Source: Brevundimonas sp. 357 | GTDB taxonomy: Bacteria; Pseudomonadota; Alphaproteobacteria; Caulobacterales; Caulobacteraceae | Length of the DNA stretch: 64,000 nucleotides | Direction of reading: 5' to 3' | Assembly (NCBI RefSeq): GCF_003938605.1 | Contig: NZ_RHWX01000006.1 | Location: 62,001 to 126,000 of the forward strand | In this document: one piece after another, positions 1-11,009 of the stretch | Position numbering within the stretch: position 1 is the stretch's first letter | Layout: the number at the start of each line of letters is the position of its first letter | Notes under the pieces: model-generated | Told to the model about the DNA's origin: nothing | What the model saw: only the letters and a program-made list of their open reading frames with translations | Database searches by the model: none | Program-made: the position numbers and the translations under genes

Positions 1-1
1 C

Positions 2-376
2 TATCGCTGGAAGGGCGCGGCCGGAGAGACCGCCGCCTTCGTCACCGCCTATTCCGGCCGCGAGCCGACGATCGACGAGGCTCGCTTCGCCCAGTCGCGC
101 GTCCTGCTGGCCACGGCCGCCGACAGCGTCGAAGCGGCGCTGGACGGCGCCAAGTCGGGCGAACTGCGCACGGTCGAGATCGACGGCCAGACCCGCGTGG
201 TGGGCGTCGCCAGCCTGGGCGGCCGCCGTCAGGCCGGCAAGGACGAGATCGCCGCCATCAACGAACGGCTCAAGGCCTTCGAGACCGGCGCCGTCCCCAG
301 CGTGACCGTGACCGCCCCGCCGCCCGCCGGCGTCACCCCCATGGCCGTCGAAGAGGTCGGCAAGCCGCAGGGGTGA
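2..376 (+). CDS. C-terminal part of an unrecognised protein
   Basis: An open frame enters from the left edge and ends at the TGA at 374-376, giving 124 residues of a protein whose start lies outside the window. The visible part begins YRWKGAAGETAAFVTAYSG, has a helical middle (SRVLLATAADSVEAAL) and ends in a Pro/Val-rich tail before GKPQG. I do not recognise the family. There is no membrane segment or obvious catalytic motif in the visible part. Codon use matches the neighbouring real genes, so the frame is convincing even though the function is unknown. Confidence 0.7.
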   Translation, partial: YRWKGAAGETAAFVTAYSGREPTIDEARFAQSRVLLATAADSVEAALDGAKSGELRTVEIDGQTRVVGVASLGGRRQAGKDEIAAINERLKAFETGAVPSVTVTAPPPAGVTPMAVEEVGKPQG

Positions 377-499
377 GGGCGCGGGCGAGATCGCCCTATT
401 CGGCCTGCTTCCGGCCATACTATCGTCGCTTCGAGCTTCACCATATGCCGGTGATCCGCGCTGGAGGGAGTGCGGGGGGTGTTGTCGAAAGGGGAAGTC

Positions 500-1813
500 A
501 TGGCGTTGCGTTTCGGAGACGGGCGGCTCGGCCTGGCCATGGGGCTTGTCCTGTTTTCGGCGGAGGCCGCCCTGGCGCAGGTGAGACTGGACGCCGCCTC
601 GGCCACGACGGTCTTCGGACAGGCCCAGGCCTTGTGCGACGCGGACGCCGGTCGGGCGTGGGGCGTGTCGCTATGCGGGCCGATCCTGATCGCCGATCCG
701 GCGTCGCGCGACTTCATCGCCAATGCGGACGGCGTCGATGCGCCCCTGGCGCAGGAGGGCGCGCTCTTCATAGGGCGGCTGCCGGACGCCGTGCCCATCG
801 CGAATACGGCGGTGCGCTGGAACGGTCGGGTCTGGACCATGCTGATGACGCCGCTGCCGGAAGATGAGGCGGCGCGGTCCATCCTGCTGATGCACGAGGC
901 CTGGCATCGTATCCAGGACCAGATCGGTCTGAAGACGACCCATGCCGACCAGCCTCAACTGGAGACCGAGGCGGGTCGGCTGTCCCTGCGTCTGGAGTTG
1001 CGGGCCCTGTCGGCGGCGCTCGCGGCGGTCGAGCCGGCGGAGCGCCGTCGGGCGGTCGAGGACGCGCTGGTTTTCCGGGCCTGGCGACATGCCCGATTCC
1101 CGAAGTCGCAGGCCGCCGAGGACGCCATGGAGCGGAACGAGGGCGTTGCCGAATACACCGGCCGCCTGTTGTCGCGCGATGATCAGATGATGTCTCGCCT
1201 CGCCGCCCACCTGGCCAGGGGCGACCGGGTACGCGCATACGCCCGATCCTTCGCCTATTACACCGGCCCCGCCTATGGCGTCCTTCTGGATGAGGCTGCG
1301 CCGGGCTGGAAGGCGGACTGGGATCGTCGCGAGGGACTGGTGCGGATGCTGGCGCGCGCGCTGGAGTTGGCGGTCGCCGTCGATGACGAGGCGTTCGCGG
1401 AACGCGGCGCGCGATACGGGGCGGCGCAGATCGAGGCCGAGGAATCGGCAAGGGCGCGCGAACAGGCGGCGCGCGTCGCCGCCCTGAGGGCCGGACTGGT
1501 GGACGGTCCCGTTCTGACGGCGCCCGTATCCGGCGCCAGCTTCAGCTTTGACCCCAATCAGGTGACCCCTCTGCCGCCGGAAGGGTCGGTCTATGGCGTC
1601 ATTCGCGCCGCGGCGGACTGGGGCGTGCTGGAGGTCAAGAAGGGCGGCGCCCTTCTGTCGAGCGATTGGTCGCGCCTGTCCGTGGCCATTGCCGAAACGA
1701 GCGCGACGCCGGACGGGATGACGGGGGACGGCTGGACCCTGACGCTGAAGCCGGAGTGGATGGCGACGCCGGGACCGCGCGAGGGAGATTGGACGATCAG
1801 GCGGCGGCCCTGA
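500..1813 (+). CDS. Secreted HExxH protein, putative gluzincin-type metallopeptidase
   Basis: 437 residues from the ATG at 500, which is preceded by a GGGGAAG ribosome site at 491-497. That start places a clear signal peptide first (hydrophobic stretch ending EAALAQ), so the protein is probably exported. Residues 132-136 are HEAWH, inside a hydrophobic helix (SILLMHEAWHRIQ). About 80 residues later comes NEGVAEYTG (E214-Y219). HExxH plus a downstream glutamate helix is the zinc-ligand layout of gluzincin metallopeptidases. The rest (Ala/Glu/Arg-rich helices, then a beta-rich C-terminus) matches no family I know. Peptidase activity is inferred from these motifs only; the substrate is unknown. 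The gene converges on trxB. Confidence 0.75.
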   Translation: MALRFGDGRLGLAMGLVLFSAEAALAQVRLDAASATTVFGQAQALCDADAGRAWGVSLCGPILIADPASRDFIANADGVDAPLAQEGALFIGRLPDAVPIANTAVRWNGRVWTMLMTPLPEDEAARSILLMHEAWHRIQDQIGLKTTHADQPQLETEAGRLSLRLELRALSAALAAVEPAERRRAVEDALVFRAWRHARFPKSQAAEDAMERNEGVAEYTGRLLSRDDQMMSRLAAHLARGDRVRAYARSFAYYTGPAYGVLLDEAAPGWKADWDRREGLVRMLARALELAVAVDDEAFAERGARYGAAQIEAEESARAREQAARVAALRAGLVDGPVLTAPVSGASFSFDPNQVTPLPPEGSVYGVIRAAADWGVLEVKKGGALLSSDWSRLSVAIAETSATPDGMTGDGWTLTLKPEWMATPGPREGDWTIRRRP

Positions 1814-1845
1814 TCGGGAACCGCCGCCCTTCGAGTGGGGAAGGA

Positions 1846-1865
1846 TCGGCCGCCGGGGCGGCCGA
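1846..1865. terminator. GC-rich palindrome between converging genes
   Basis: A perfect 9-bp inverted repeat (TCGGCCGCC, two bases, GGCGGCCGA) fills the short gap between the stop of the HExxH gene and the end of trxB. There is no T-run on either side. It could stop both convergent transcripts, but this is a weak call. Confidence 0.35.
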
Positions 1866-1868
1866 GGT

Positions 1869-2888
1869 TCACCAGGCGCCGATCTTCTCGGCTTCCTTGT
1901 GGCTGATGGGGTGTTGGGCGGCCTTGTGGTCTTCCTCGGCGAGGAAGCGGGCGGCTTCCAGGGCGGCCATGCAGCCCATGCCCGCCGCCGTCACGGCCTG
2001 GCGATAGACGTCGTCGGTGACGTCGCCGGCGGCCCAGACGCCCTCGATGGCGGTCGCGGCCGTGCCCGGCTTGACCCGCAGATAGCCGCCGGAGTTGGTT
2101 TCCAGCTGGCCCTTGAACAGTTCGGACGAGGGGGCGTGGCCGATGGCGATAAAGACGCCGTCGGCGGGGATTTCGCTGATCTCGCCGGTCTTGACGTTCT
2201 TCAGGCGCACGCCGGTGACGTTGCGGGCCACGCCGTCGACCACGCCGACCACTTCCTCGACGGACACGTCCCAGATCACCTTGATCTTGGGATGGGCGAA
2301 CAGGCGGTCCTGCAGGATCTTCTCGGCGCGGAACTCGTCGCGGCGGTGAACCACGGTGACGGTCTCGGCGAAGTTGGTCAGGAACAGGGCTTCCTCGACG
2401 GCGGTGTTGCCGCCGCCGACCACCACCACCTGCTTGCCGCGATAGAAGAAGCCGTCGCAGGTGGCGCAGGCCGAGACGCCGAAGCCCTGATACTCAGCCT
2501 CGGAGTCCAGGCCCAGCCACTTGGCCTGGGCGCCGGTGGAGATGATGACCGTCTCGGCCAGGATTTCAGTCCCTGAGTCCAGCGTCAGGCGGAAGGGGCG
2601 CTGGGACAGGTCGGCCTGGGTGACGATGTCGTGGATGACCTCCGTGCCGACGTGTTCGGCCTGGGCCTGCATCTGCTGCATCAGCCAGGGGCCCTGGATG
2701 GTCTCGGCGTAGCCGGGATAGTTCTCGACGTCCGTGGTGATGGTCAGCTGGCCGCCGGGCTGCAGGCCGGCGATGATCACCGGGTTCAGCGAGGCGCGGG
2801 CGGCGTAGATGGCGGCGGTCCAGCCGGCGGGGCCGGAACCGATGATGGCGACGCGGACGGTGCGGGCTGGGGCTTTGGCTTGGGTCAT
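1869..2888 (-). CDS. trxB: Thioredoxin-disulfide reductase
   Basis: 339 residues, the usual length for low-molecular-weight TrxB. This flavoenzyme passes electrons from NADPH to oxidised thioredoxin in the cytoplasm. The N-terminal FAD-binding motif is GSGPAGWTAAIYAAR (residues 17-31), the redox-active centre is CATC at 141-144, the NADPH-binding motif is VVGGGNTAVEEA, and the C-terminal FAD motif is WAAGDVTD. All key residues are present. An AGGAG site lies just before the ATG. The gene stands alone, converging on the HExxH gene and diverging from the DUF389 gene. Confidence 0.98.
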   Translation of the reverse strand: MTQAKAPARTVRVAIIGSGPAGWTAAIYAARASLNPVIIAGLQPGGQLTITTDVENYPGYAETIQGPWLMQQMQAQAEHVGTEVIHDIVTQADLSQRPFRLTLDSGTEILAETVIISTGAQAKWLGLDSEAEYQGFGVSACATCDGFFYRGKQVVVVGGGNTAVEEALFLTNFAETVTVVHRRDEFRAEKILQDRLFAHPKIKVIWDVSVEEVVGVVDGVARNVTGVRLKNVKTGEISEIPADGVFIAIGHAPSSELFKGQLETNSGGYLRVKPGTAATAIEGVWAAGDVTDDVYRQAVTAAGMGCMAALEAARFLAEEDHKAAQHPISHKEAEKIGAW

Positions 2889-2967
2889 GGCTCCTATTTA
2901 GGCGCTGATTCCCGATTTCGCGACGCCTGTCGTTCCGTCACGCTTCGTGGAGGGATATGAAACGGGC

Positions 2968-4474
2968 ATGACCGCAGAAACGCCCGCCGCCGCCCAGACC
3001 CGAAACCTGCTGCGTCGTCTGCTGGTCAGCGCTCGGCGCGGCGTGGATCACGCCGAGGCCGCCGCCGCCGTCTATGAGAACGGCGGGCTGAGCGGCCGCT
3101 ATCTGATGATGACGGTGATCTCGGCCGCCATCGCGGCCCTGGGCCTGATGCTGTCGTCGCCGGCGGTGGTGATCGGGGCCATGCTGGTGTCGCCGATGAT
3201 GGGGCCGATCGTGGCTCTGGGCTTCTCCCTGGCGCTGCTGGACTGGAACGAGCTGAAGCAGTCGCTGACGGCGCTGGGCGTCGGGGTGGGGCTGGCCCTG
3301 TTTGTGGCGATCCTGCTGACCCTGCTGTCGCCGCTGAAGGAGCCGACAGCCGAGATTCTGGCGCGCCACCCGGCCCAACTTCTTCGACCTGCTGATCGCG
3401 GTCTTTTCCGGCGTGGCGGGCGCCTACGCCGTGATCCGACAGCGCGGCGAGACCATCATCGGCGTGGCCATCGCCACCGCCCTGATGCCGCCCGTCGCGA
3501 CGGTGGGCTTCGGCCTGGGGACCGGCGACCTTTCGATCGCGGCGGGCGCCTTCTTCCTGTTCATGACCAACCTGGTGGCCATCGCCTTGGCGGCGACGGT
3601 GACGGCGGGCTTCTACGGCTTCCGGCCGCGCCTGCTGGAGCGGCCCAAGCCGTGGCGCGGGGTGGCGGTCATGGTGGTCTTCGTCCTGCTGGCCGTGCCG
3701 CTGGCCCTGTCGCTGCGCAGCATCGCCCTGGAGAGCCGGGCCACGGCCGAGACCCGGCTGGCGGTCGAGGACATCTTCGCCGGCGCCGAGTCGCGCATCA
3801 CCCTGCTGGACGCGCGCAGCGAAGGGAAGGGCGTGACCGTCTCGACCCTGGTCAGCACGCGCAAGCTGGTGGCTGACGCCCAGGCGCGGCTGCAGGAGCG
3901 GCTGACGGCGGCCCTACATGTGCCTGTCACCGCCACCCTGGACCAGATCGTCGTGGCCGATCCGCAGGCGGCGGCTCGCGCCGTCCAGACCAGTCAGGCG
4001 AGCGCGCCCGATCCGGCGGCGGCCCTGCGCAACCGTCTGACCGACGCCGTGCCCTTCGCCACCGATGCGGTGATGACCGACGCCGAGGGGCGGCGGGCCA
4101 TCGTCCTGCTGCGGCCCGACGCCGGGTTGGATCTGGACAGCGCCTATGCGCTGGAGGCGGCCCTGCGGACGCGGTTCGACGGGGTGGACGTGTGGGTGAC
4201 GCCGCCGGTGCAGGAGCCGAAGGCGGTCGACCTGGGCGACGCCGAGGCGCGCGCCCGCATGGTCTGGGCCCTGGCGCGCTGGCGCGCCGCGCCGACCGTG
4301 AGCCTGTGCCGACCGGCGCCGGGCGCGCCCGCGGCCGAGGGGCGCGAGGCCCAGCCGGACGCCGGACAGGTCTTCCTGGCCGAACTGGCGGCGGCGGGGG
4401 TGTCGATCCGTTCCGAGAGCGGGCCGACCTGTCAGCGCGGCGATCAGAATCTGGCCCGGCTGTCGCTGGGCTAG
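2968..4474 (+). pseudogene. DUF389 family membrane protein, interrupted by a +1 frameshift
   Basis: The first part (2968-3366) encodes DUF389 transmembrane helices, including SSPAVVIGAMLVSPMMGPIV. The frame then breaks and continues one base over until 4474. Removing one C at 3366-3367 restores ARTRPNFFDLLIAVFSGVAG and one protein of about 501 residues with further helices (TIIGVAIATALMPPVATVG) and a soluble C-terminal region. This family has no firmly assigned function. The two halves are individually well conserved, so either the break is recent or it is a sequencing error in a C-rich stretch. A GTG at 2947 is an alternative start; the GGAGGG at 2949-2954 sits 13 bases from the chosen ATG. 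Confidence 0.8.
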
Positions 4475-4501
4475 GTCGGGACTTCAACGAGGGGAGACGA
4501 G

Positions 4502-4759
4502 ATGAAGCAGGTGAACAAGGCGGCCTGGATGCCGGTCGGCATCGGCGCGGGCATCGCGATCGGCGCCGGGATCGGCGCGGCGACCGACAATCTGGCGATG
4601 TGGCTGGCGCTGGGCGTGGCCATCGGTTCGGGTCTGGGCGTGGCCCTGATGGGGCTGAGCGGCGTCAAGCGAGCGGACAATAAGACCGAAGAGGCTGCAC
4701 CGCTGACGGACGGCGTTCCCAGCGTGAACAGCCACCACAGCGACGGCGGCGGCGACTAG
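4502..4759 (+). CDS. Small glycine-rich membrane protein
   Basis: 85 residues, with a GGGGAGA ribosome site ending four bases before the ATG. Two hydrophobic stretches rich in small residues (GIGAGIAIGAGIGAA and LALGVAIGSGLGVALMGL) look like glycine-zipper membrane helices. A polar tail follows, ending in HHSDGGGD. I cannot name a family. It lies 27 bases after the DUF389 gene on the same strand and may be co-transcribed with it. Its stop overlaps the end of the converging ELM1-family gene by four bases. Confidence 0.7.
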   Translation: MKQVNKAAWMPVGIGAGIAIGAGIGAATDNLAMWLALGVAIGSGLGVALMGLSGVKRADNKTEEAAPLTDGVPSVNSHHSDGGGD

Positions 4760-5784
4760 GCTCGACGTATCGCCGCCAGCACGGCGCGGGCCGCGCGTTC
4801 GGTCTCGTTCAGCGGTTCATAGATCCACGACGCCAGCGTGCCGTCGAACGCACGGGCGGCGCCGCGCGCCTGAAGATGGGCGTGCAGGCGGGCGAACTTG
4901 CCCGGCGCCTTCTTCGCGACCATCGGCAGGATGTGGACGGGCTTGCCGGTCGAGGCGGCCTCGGCGGCCATGTTGGCGCTGTCCTCGGTGACGAGGATGT
5001 GGTCGGCGCCGTCCAGCATGGCGAACAGGGGATTGTCGCCCTCGCCGTCCCAGATCCAGCCGGGCAGGGTCGACAGGCGTTCGCTCATCGCCGCCTTGGC
5101 CGCCTGCGGCGTGCGGCGCGAATAGGTCAGCAGCAGGGCGCCGTTCGCGGCGGTCACGGCCTCGGCGATCCGGTCGGCCAGATCGGCGGCGTGGGCGGGC
5201 GGCAGGTCGAAGGCGGCGGACGCTCCGCCCACCATCACCGCCACGCGCGGATGGGACAGGGGGGCGATGCGCGCGGCGAAGGCGGGCGCCGCCTCGGCCA
5301 GACGCTCGCGGGTGATGCGGTGGGGGCTGCCGGTGATCGACAGGACGTTGGGGCCGCTGAGGCCGTCATGGGCGGGGGCGACGATCAGGTCGTAGCGGTC
5401 GTTGCGCCAGCGCGGGTTCTGGGTCTGGACGACGAAGGTCTTGCCGCCGCTCCAACCGCGCACGCGCGCCGACAGCGGCAGGCTGGCGCGCCCCGTGGCG
5501 ATCCAAAGGTCGGGCCATTCGGTCACGCCGCGCGGATCGAACGACCCCGGCGCCAGCATGGCGGGGGTCTTCAGCGCCGACGGCCAGCGGTCGAAGGCGG
5601 GGCGCCAGCGGACGGTCTGGATCTTGATTTCGGCCGGGGTCAGGCGGGCGACGGCCTCGGCCAGCCCTAGGGCCTGATTCTGGATGCCGGTGCGTCCGTC
5701 GGACACGACCCAGATGGAAAGAGGGCGCGCGGCTGTGCCGCGCGCCCTGCCTTCAGCCTCGATGTCGGCGGAGGTTACTTCCAC
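4756..5784 (-). CDS. ELM1 family protein
   Basis: 342 residues. The opening ([24 protein letters not shown]) and the C-terminal part ([27 protein letters not shown]) are typical of bacterial relatives of the plant mitochondrial fission factor ELM1. The fold resembles GT-B glycosyltransferases, and the second motif resembles the nucleotide-sugar side of such enzymes. The bacterial function is not established; an envelope glycan role is only a guess. The ATG overlaps the last 10 bases of greA, so it is probably translated from the greA transcript. Confidence 0.85.
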   Translation of the reverse strand: MEVTSADIEAEGRARGTAARPLSIWVVSDGRTGIQNQALGLAEAVARLTPAEIKIQTVRWRPAFDRWPSALKTPAMLAPGSFDPRGVTEWPDLWIATGRASLPLSARVRGWSGGKTFVVQTQNPRWRNDRYDLIVAPAHDGLSGPNVLSITGSPHRITRERLAEAAPAFAARIAPLSHPRVAVMVGGASAAFDLPPAHAADLADRIAEAVTAANGALLLTYSRRTPQAAKAAMSERLSTLPGWIWDGEGDNPLFAMLDGADHILVTEDSANMAAEAASTGKPVHILPMVAKKAPGKFARLHAHLQARGAARAFDGTLASWIYEPLNETERAARAVLAAIRRA

Positions 5785-6248
5785 TCGACCTTGAGGATCT
5801 CATAGGCCTTCACGCCGCCGGGCGTGTTGACCTCGACCACGTCGCCGACCTCTTTCGAGATCAGGGCGCGGGCGATCGGCGAGGCGATGGAGATCTTGCC
5901 CAGCTTCACGTCGGCTTCGTGTTCGCCGACGATCTGATAGACGCCCTCTTCCTCGGTGTCCTCGTCCACGAAGGTGACGGTGGCGCCGAACTTGACCTGG
6001 CTGCCCGACAGCTTGGACACGTCGATCACCTGGGCGCGCGACAGCTTGTCCTCGATCTCGGCGATCGAGCCTTCGATCCAGCCCTGGCGTTCCTTGGCTG
6101 CGTGGTATTCGGCGTTTTCAGACAGATCGCCATGTTCGCGGGCTTCCGCGATGGCGGCGATCACGCTGGGTCGTTCCACCGATTTCAATTGCTTGAGTTG
6201 ATCGTCGAGGGAGCGATATCCCTCGGCCGTCATCGGCACTTTTTCCAT
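5775..6248 (-). CDS. greA: Transcription elongation factor GreA
   Basis: 157 residues, normal GreA length. It rescues backtracked RNA polymerase by stimulating transcript cleavage through the secondary channel. The N-terminal coiled coil includes the acidic tip region ([21 protein letters not shown]), and the C-terminal FKBP-like domain includes [21 protein letters not shown]. Everything expected is present. The ELM1-family gene follows in overlap. Confidence 0.98.
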   Translation of the reverse strand: MEKVPMTAEGYRSLDDQLKQLKSVERPSVIAAIAEAREHGDLSENAEYHAAKERQGWIEGSIAEIEDKLSRAQVIDVSKLSGSQVKFGATVTFVDEDTEEEGVYQIVGEHEADVKLGKISIASPIARALISKEVGDVVEVNTPGGVKAYEILKVEWK

Positions 6249-6426
6249 TGTGTCGTGAGTTTCTTGCTACGCCCGAAGACAGGTGAGAGACGTTCCGGTA
6301 CCGCTGCGGCCACGGGGGCGTTGCGTGACCGGCCAAGGAAGTTAGGGCGCCCGACGCCCAAACTCAAGATGGCGAAACGACGCCGCCCGGCGCGGCGCAA
6401 ACGCGCAGCCGTGTTTCAGTGTTTTC

Positions 6427-6639
6427 TTACGGCCCGGAGGGCGGCGCGGGCGGGGACGACGGCCCGCGATCCTTGCTGAACGCGCGTCGCAGGGCCGTCC
6501 AGGCGATGAAGCCCAGGGCGGTGACGGCCAGAAGCATGAAGACGCCCGATACGACCGCGACCCCTGCGGCGATGAAGGCGATGACGAGACAGACGGCCGC
6601 GAACAGGGCGGCGATGACCTGGATAACGGACAGACGCAT
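6427..6639 (-). CDS. Small two-helix membrane protein
   Basis: 70 residues with two closely spaced hydrophobic segments (VIQVIAALFAAVCLVIAFIA, then VVSGVFMLLAVTALGFIAW), followed by a basic stretch and a Pro/Ser-rich tail. No family is recognised. It stands alone between greA and the next small gene, all on the minus strand. Confidence 0.55.
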   Translation of the reverse strand: MRLSVIQVIAALFAAVCLVIAFIAAGVAVVSGVFMLLAVTALGFIAWTALRRAFSKDRGPSSPPAPPSGP

Positions 6640-6692
6640 AAGAGGTTAACGCGGACGGCCGATCGAGGTTTCCTCTGCCTGATACAGTGCGG

Positions 6693-6908
6693 TCAGCGGC
6701 GCCGTCCGCTCCAGCGCTGACGCCGGTGCGGCGCGCGGGCGGCCCCTCCGCCCGGCGGCGCGCCCTGGATCGGCGCGCGGCGGCTCTTCCACAGCCGCCA
6801 GGCCAGGGTCGCCAGGGCGATCTTGCCCGCGTGGCGGGCGGCCAGGCTGCGTCCTCGGCGTGACAGCAGCAGGCCGCCCAGCAGGGTGGAAAGGCGAGAC
6901 AGGGACAT
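6693..6908 (-). CDS. Small basic protein of unknown function
   Basis: 71 residues. The ATG at 6906-6908 is chosen because AGAGGAA lies about nine bases upstream; the frame stays open further upstream but there it has poor codon content. The sequence is an N-terminal amphipathic or membrane-associated part (LSTLLGGLLLSRRGRSLAARH, in part; KIALATLAWRLWKSRR), then a low-complexity Gly/Arg/Pro tail. No family is recognised. Confidence 0.5.
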   Translation of the reverse strand: MSLSRLSTLLGGLLLSRRGRSLAARHAGKIALATLAWRLWKSRRAPIQGAPPGGGAARAPHRRQRWSGRRR

Positions 6909-7078
6909 GGGCGGCGTTTCCTCTGGAAGCGGGTTCCTCAGAGGAACGGCCGGGACGCCGCCGGGTTCAGCGCCCTTGCCTGGCGTTTGGGCATCAGGGC
7001 TTCTGCGGCCCGGACCGGGCCTTCGACGCTCAGGGTCACGGCGGGTTCGGGCGTTATGGGGCGCATGCACACTCTCAG

Positions 7079-7111
7079 CCGTCATCTTCGGGTCAAGCCT
7101 GAGGATGACGG
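7079..7111. repeat. REP-like hairpin element
   Basis: An imperfect 33-base palindrome with outer arms CCGTCATC and GATGACGG and further pairs inside (including one G-T and one T-G), leaving a five-base loop. Intergenic elements of this GTCATCC...GGATGAC type recur in Caulobacterales genomes. It lies in the 240-bp gap between carB and the small basic gene. Confidence 0.6.
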
Positions 7112-7149
7112 CGACTATATGGGGATGGCGGCGCCTAGGCGGGGCCACG

Positions 7150-7180
7150 AAAAAGCCCCCGGCGATTGCTCGCCGGGGGC
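7150..7180 (-). terminator. Intrinsic terminator of carB
   Basis: A perfect 11-bp stem (GCCCCCGGCGA at 7155-7165 with its complement at 7170-7180) has a four-base loop. Five A bases at 7150-7154 read as a U-tract on the minus strand. It lies 25 bases past the carB stop. Confidence 0.85.
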
Positions 7181-7204
7181 CGTTGTTCAGCACGGGGCCT
7201 GATC

Positions 7205-10504
<3,300 letters not shown>

Positions 10505-10515
10505 CGGCGTTCGTC

Positions 10516-10794
10516 TCAGTTCGTCACGACCGCGCACTCCCAGCCGTCGTAGTCGAGCTGGAAGGCCGCGGCCCAGGTTTGCATCATGGCCGACACAGGC
10601 GAAAACGACGCCTCGTCGACCGGCATGGTGGTCTCCAGGACGGTCATGTCGCCCTGGCCCCGCGTCAGGAAGCCCGCACGGCGGGCCACCTCGCACAGGT
10701 CGCCGTGCGCCTCTTCCTCGCCGTAGAAGTAGAACAGCGTATGGCGCGGGGTGATCCCGCTGTCGCCTTGCTCAATGAGCGCGGCGCGCACCAT
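10516..10794 (-). CDS. RraB-family protein (ribonuclease E inhibitor-like)
   Basis: 92 residues from the ATG at 10792-10794, which has AAAGGA five bases upstream. A longer open frame exists but its N-terminus is low-complexity. The pattern [18 protein letters not shown], then a middle region and a final [11 protein letters not shown] resembles RraB, a small protein that binds RNase E and alters RNA decay. That function is known for the enterobacterial protein and only inferred here. It ends 11 bases before carB and probably shares its transcript. Confidence 0.7.
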   Translation of the reverse strand: MVRAALIEQGDSGITPRHTLFYFYGEEEAHGDLCEVARRAGFLTRGQGDMTVLETTMPVDEASFSPVSAMMQTWAAAFQLDYDGWECAVVTN

Positions 10795-10956
10795 GGCGTC
10801 CTTTTCTTCATGACTGGTCAGGGCGGCGGTCTCCACGCGCGCAGACGGACGGGCGCGAGCGCGCTCGCGGCCGATCCGTTCGGGTTGTCGGTTAAGCGGC
10901 CCGTTTAGAGACGCAGGGGCCGGTGGGCAAGGGCTTATCCCTGCTGAGCGCACAAG

Positions 10957-10985
10957 AAAAAGGGGCGGCCCGTAAGGACCGCCCC
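10957..10985 (-). terminator. Intrinsic terminator of the TonB-dependent receptor gene
   Basis: A 7-bp GC stem (GGGGCGG at 10962-10968, CCGCCCC at 10979-10985) has a ten-base loop. Five A bases at 10957-10961 form a U-tract on the minus strand. It lies 24 bases beyond the receptor stop codon. Confidence 0.8.
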
Positions 10986-11009
10986 CAGAGTTTCAAACCT
11001 TGTCCGTTC

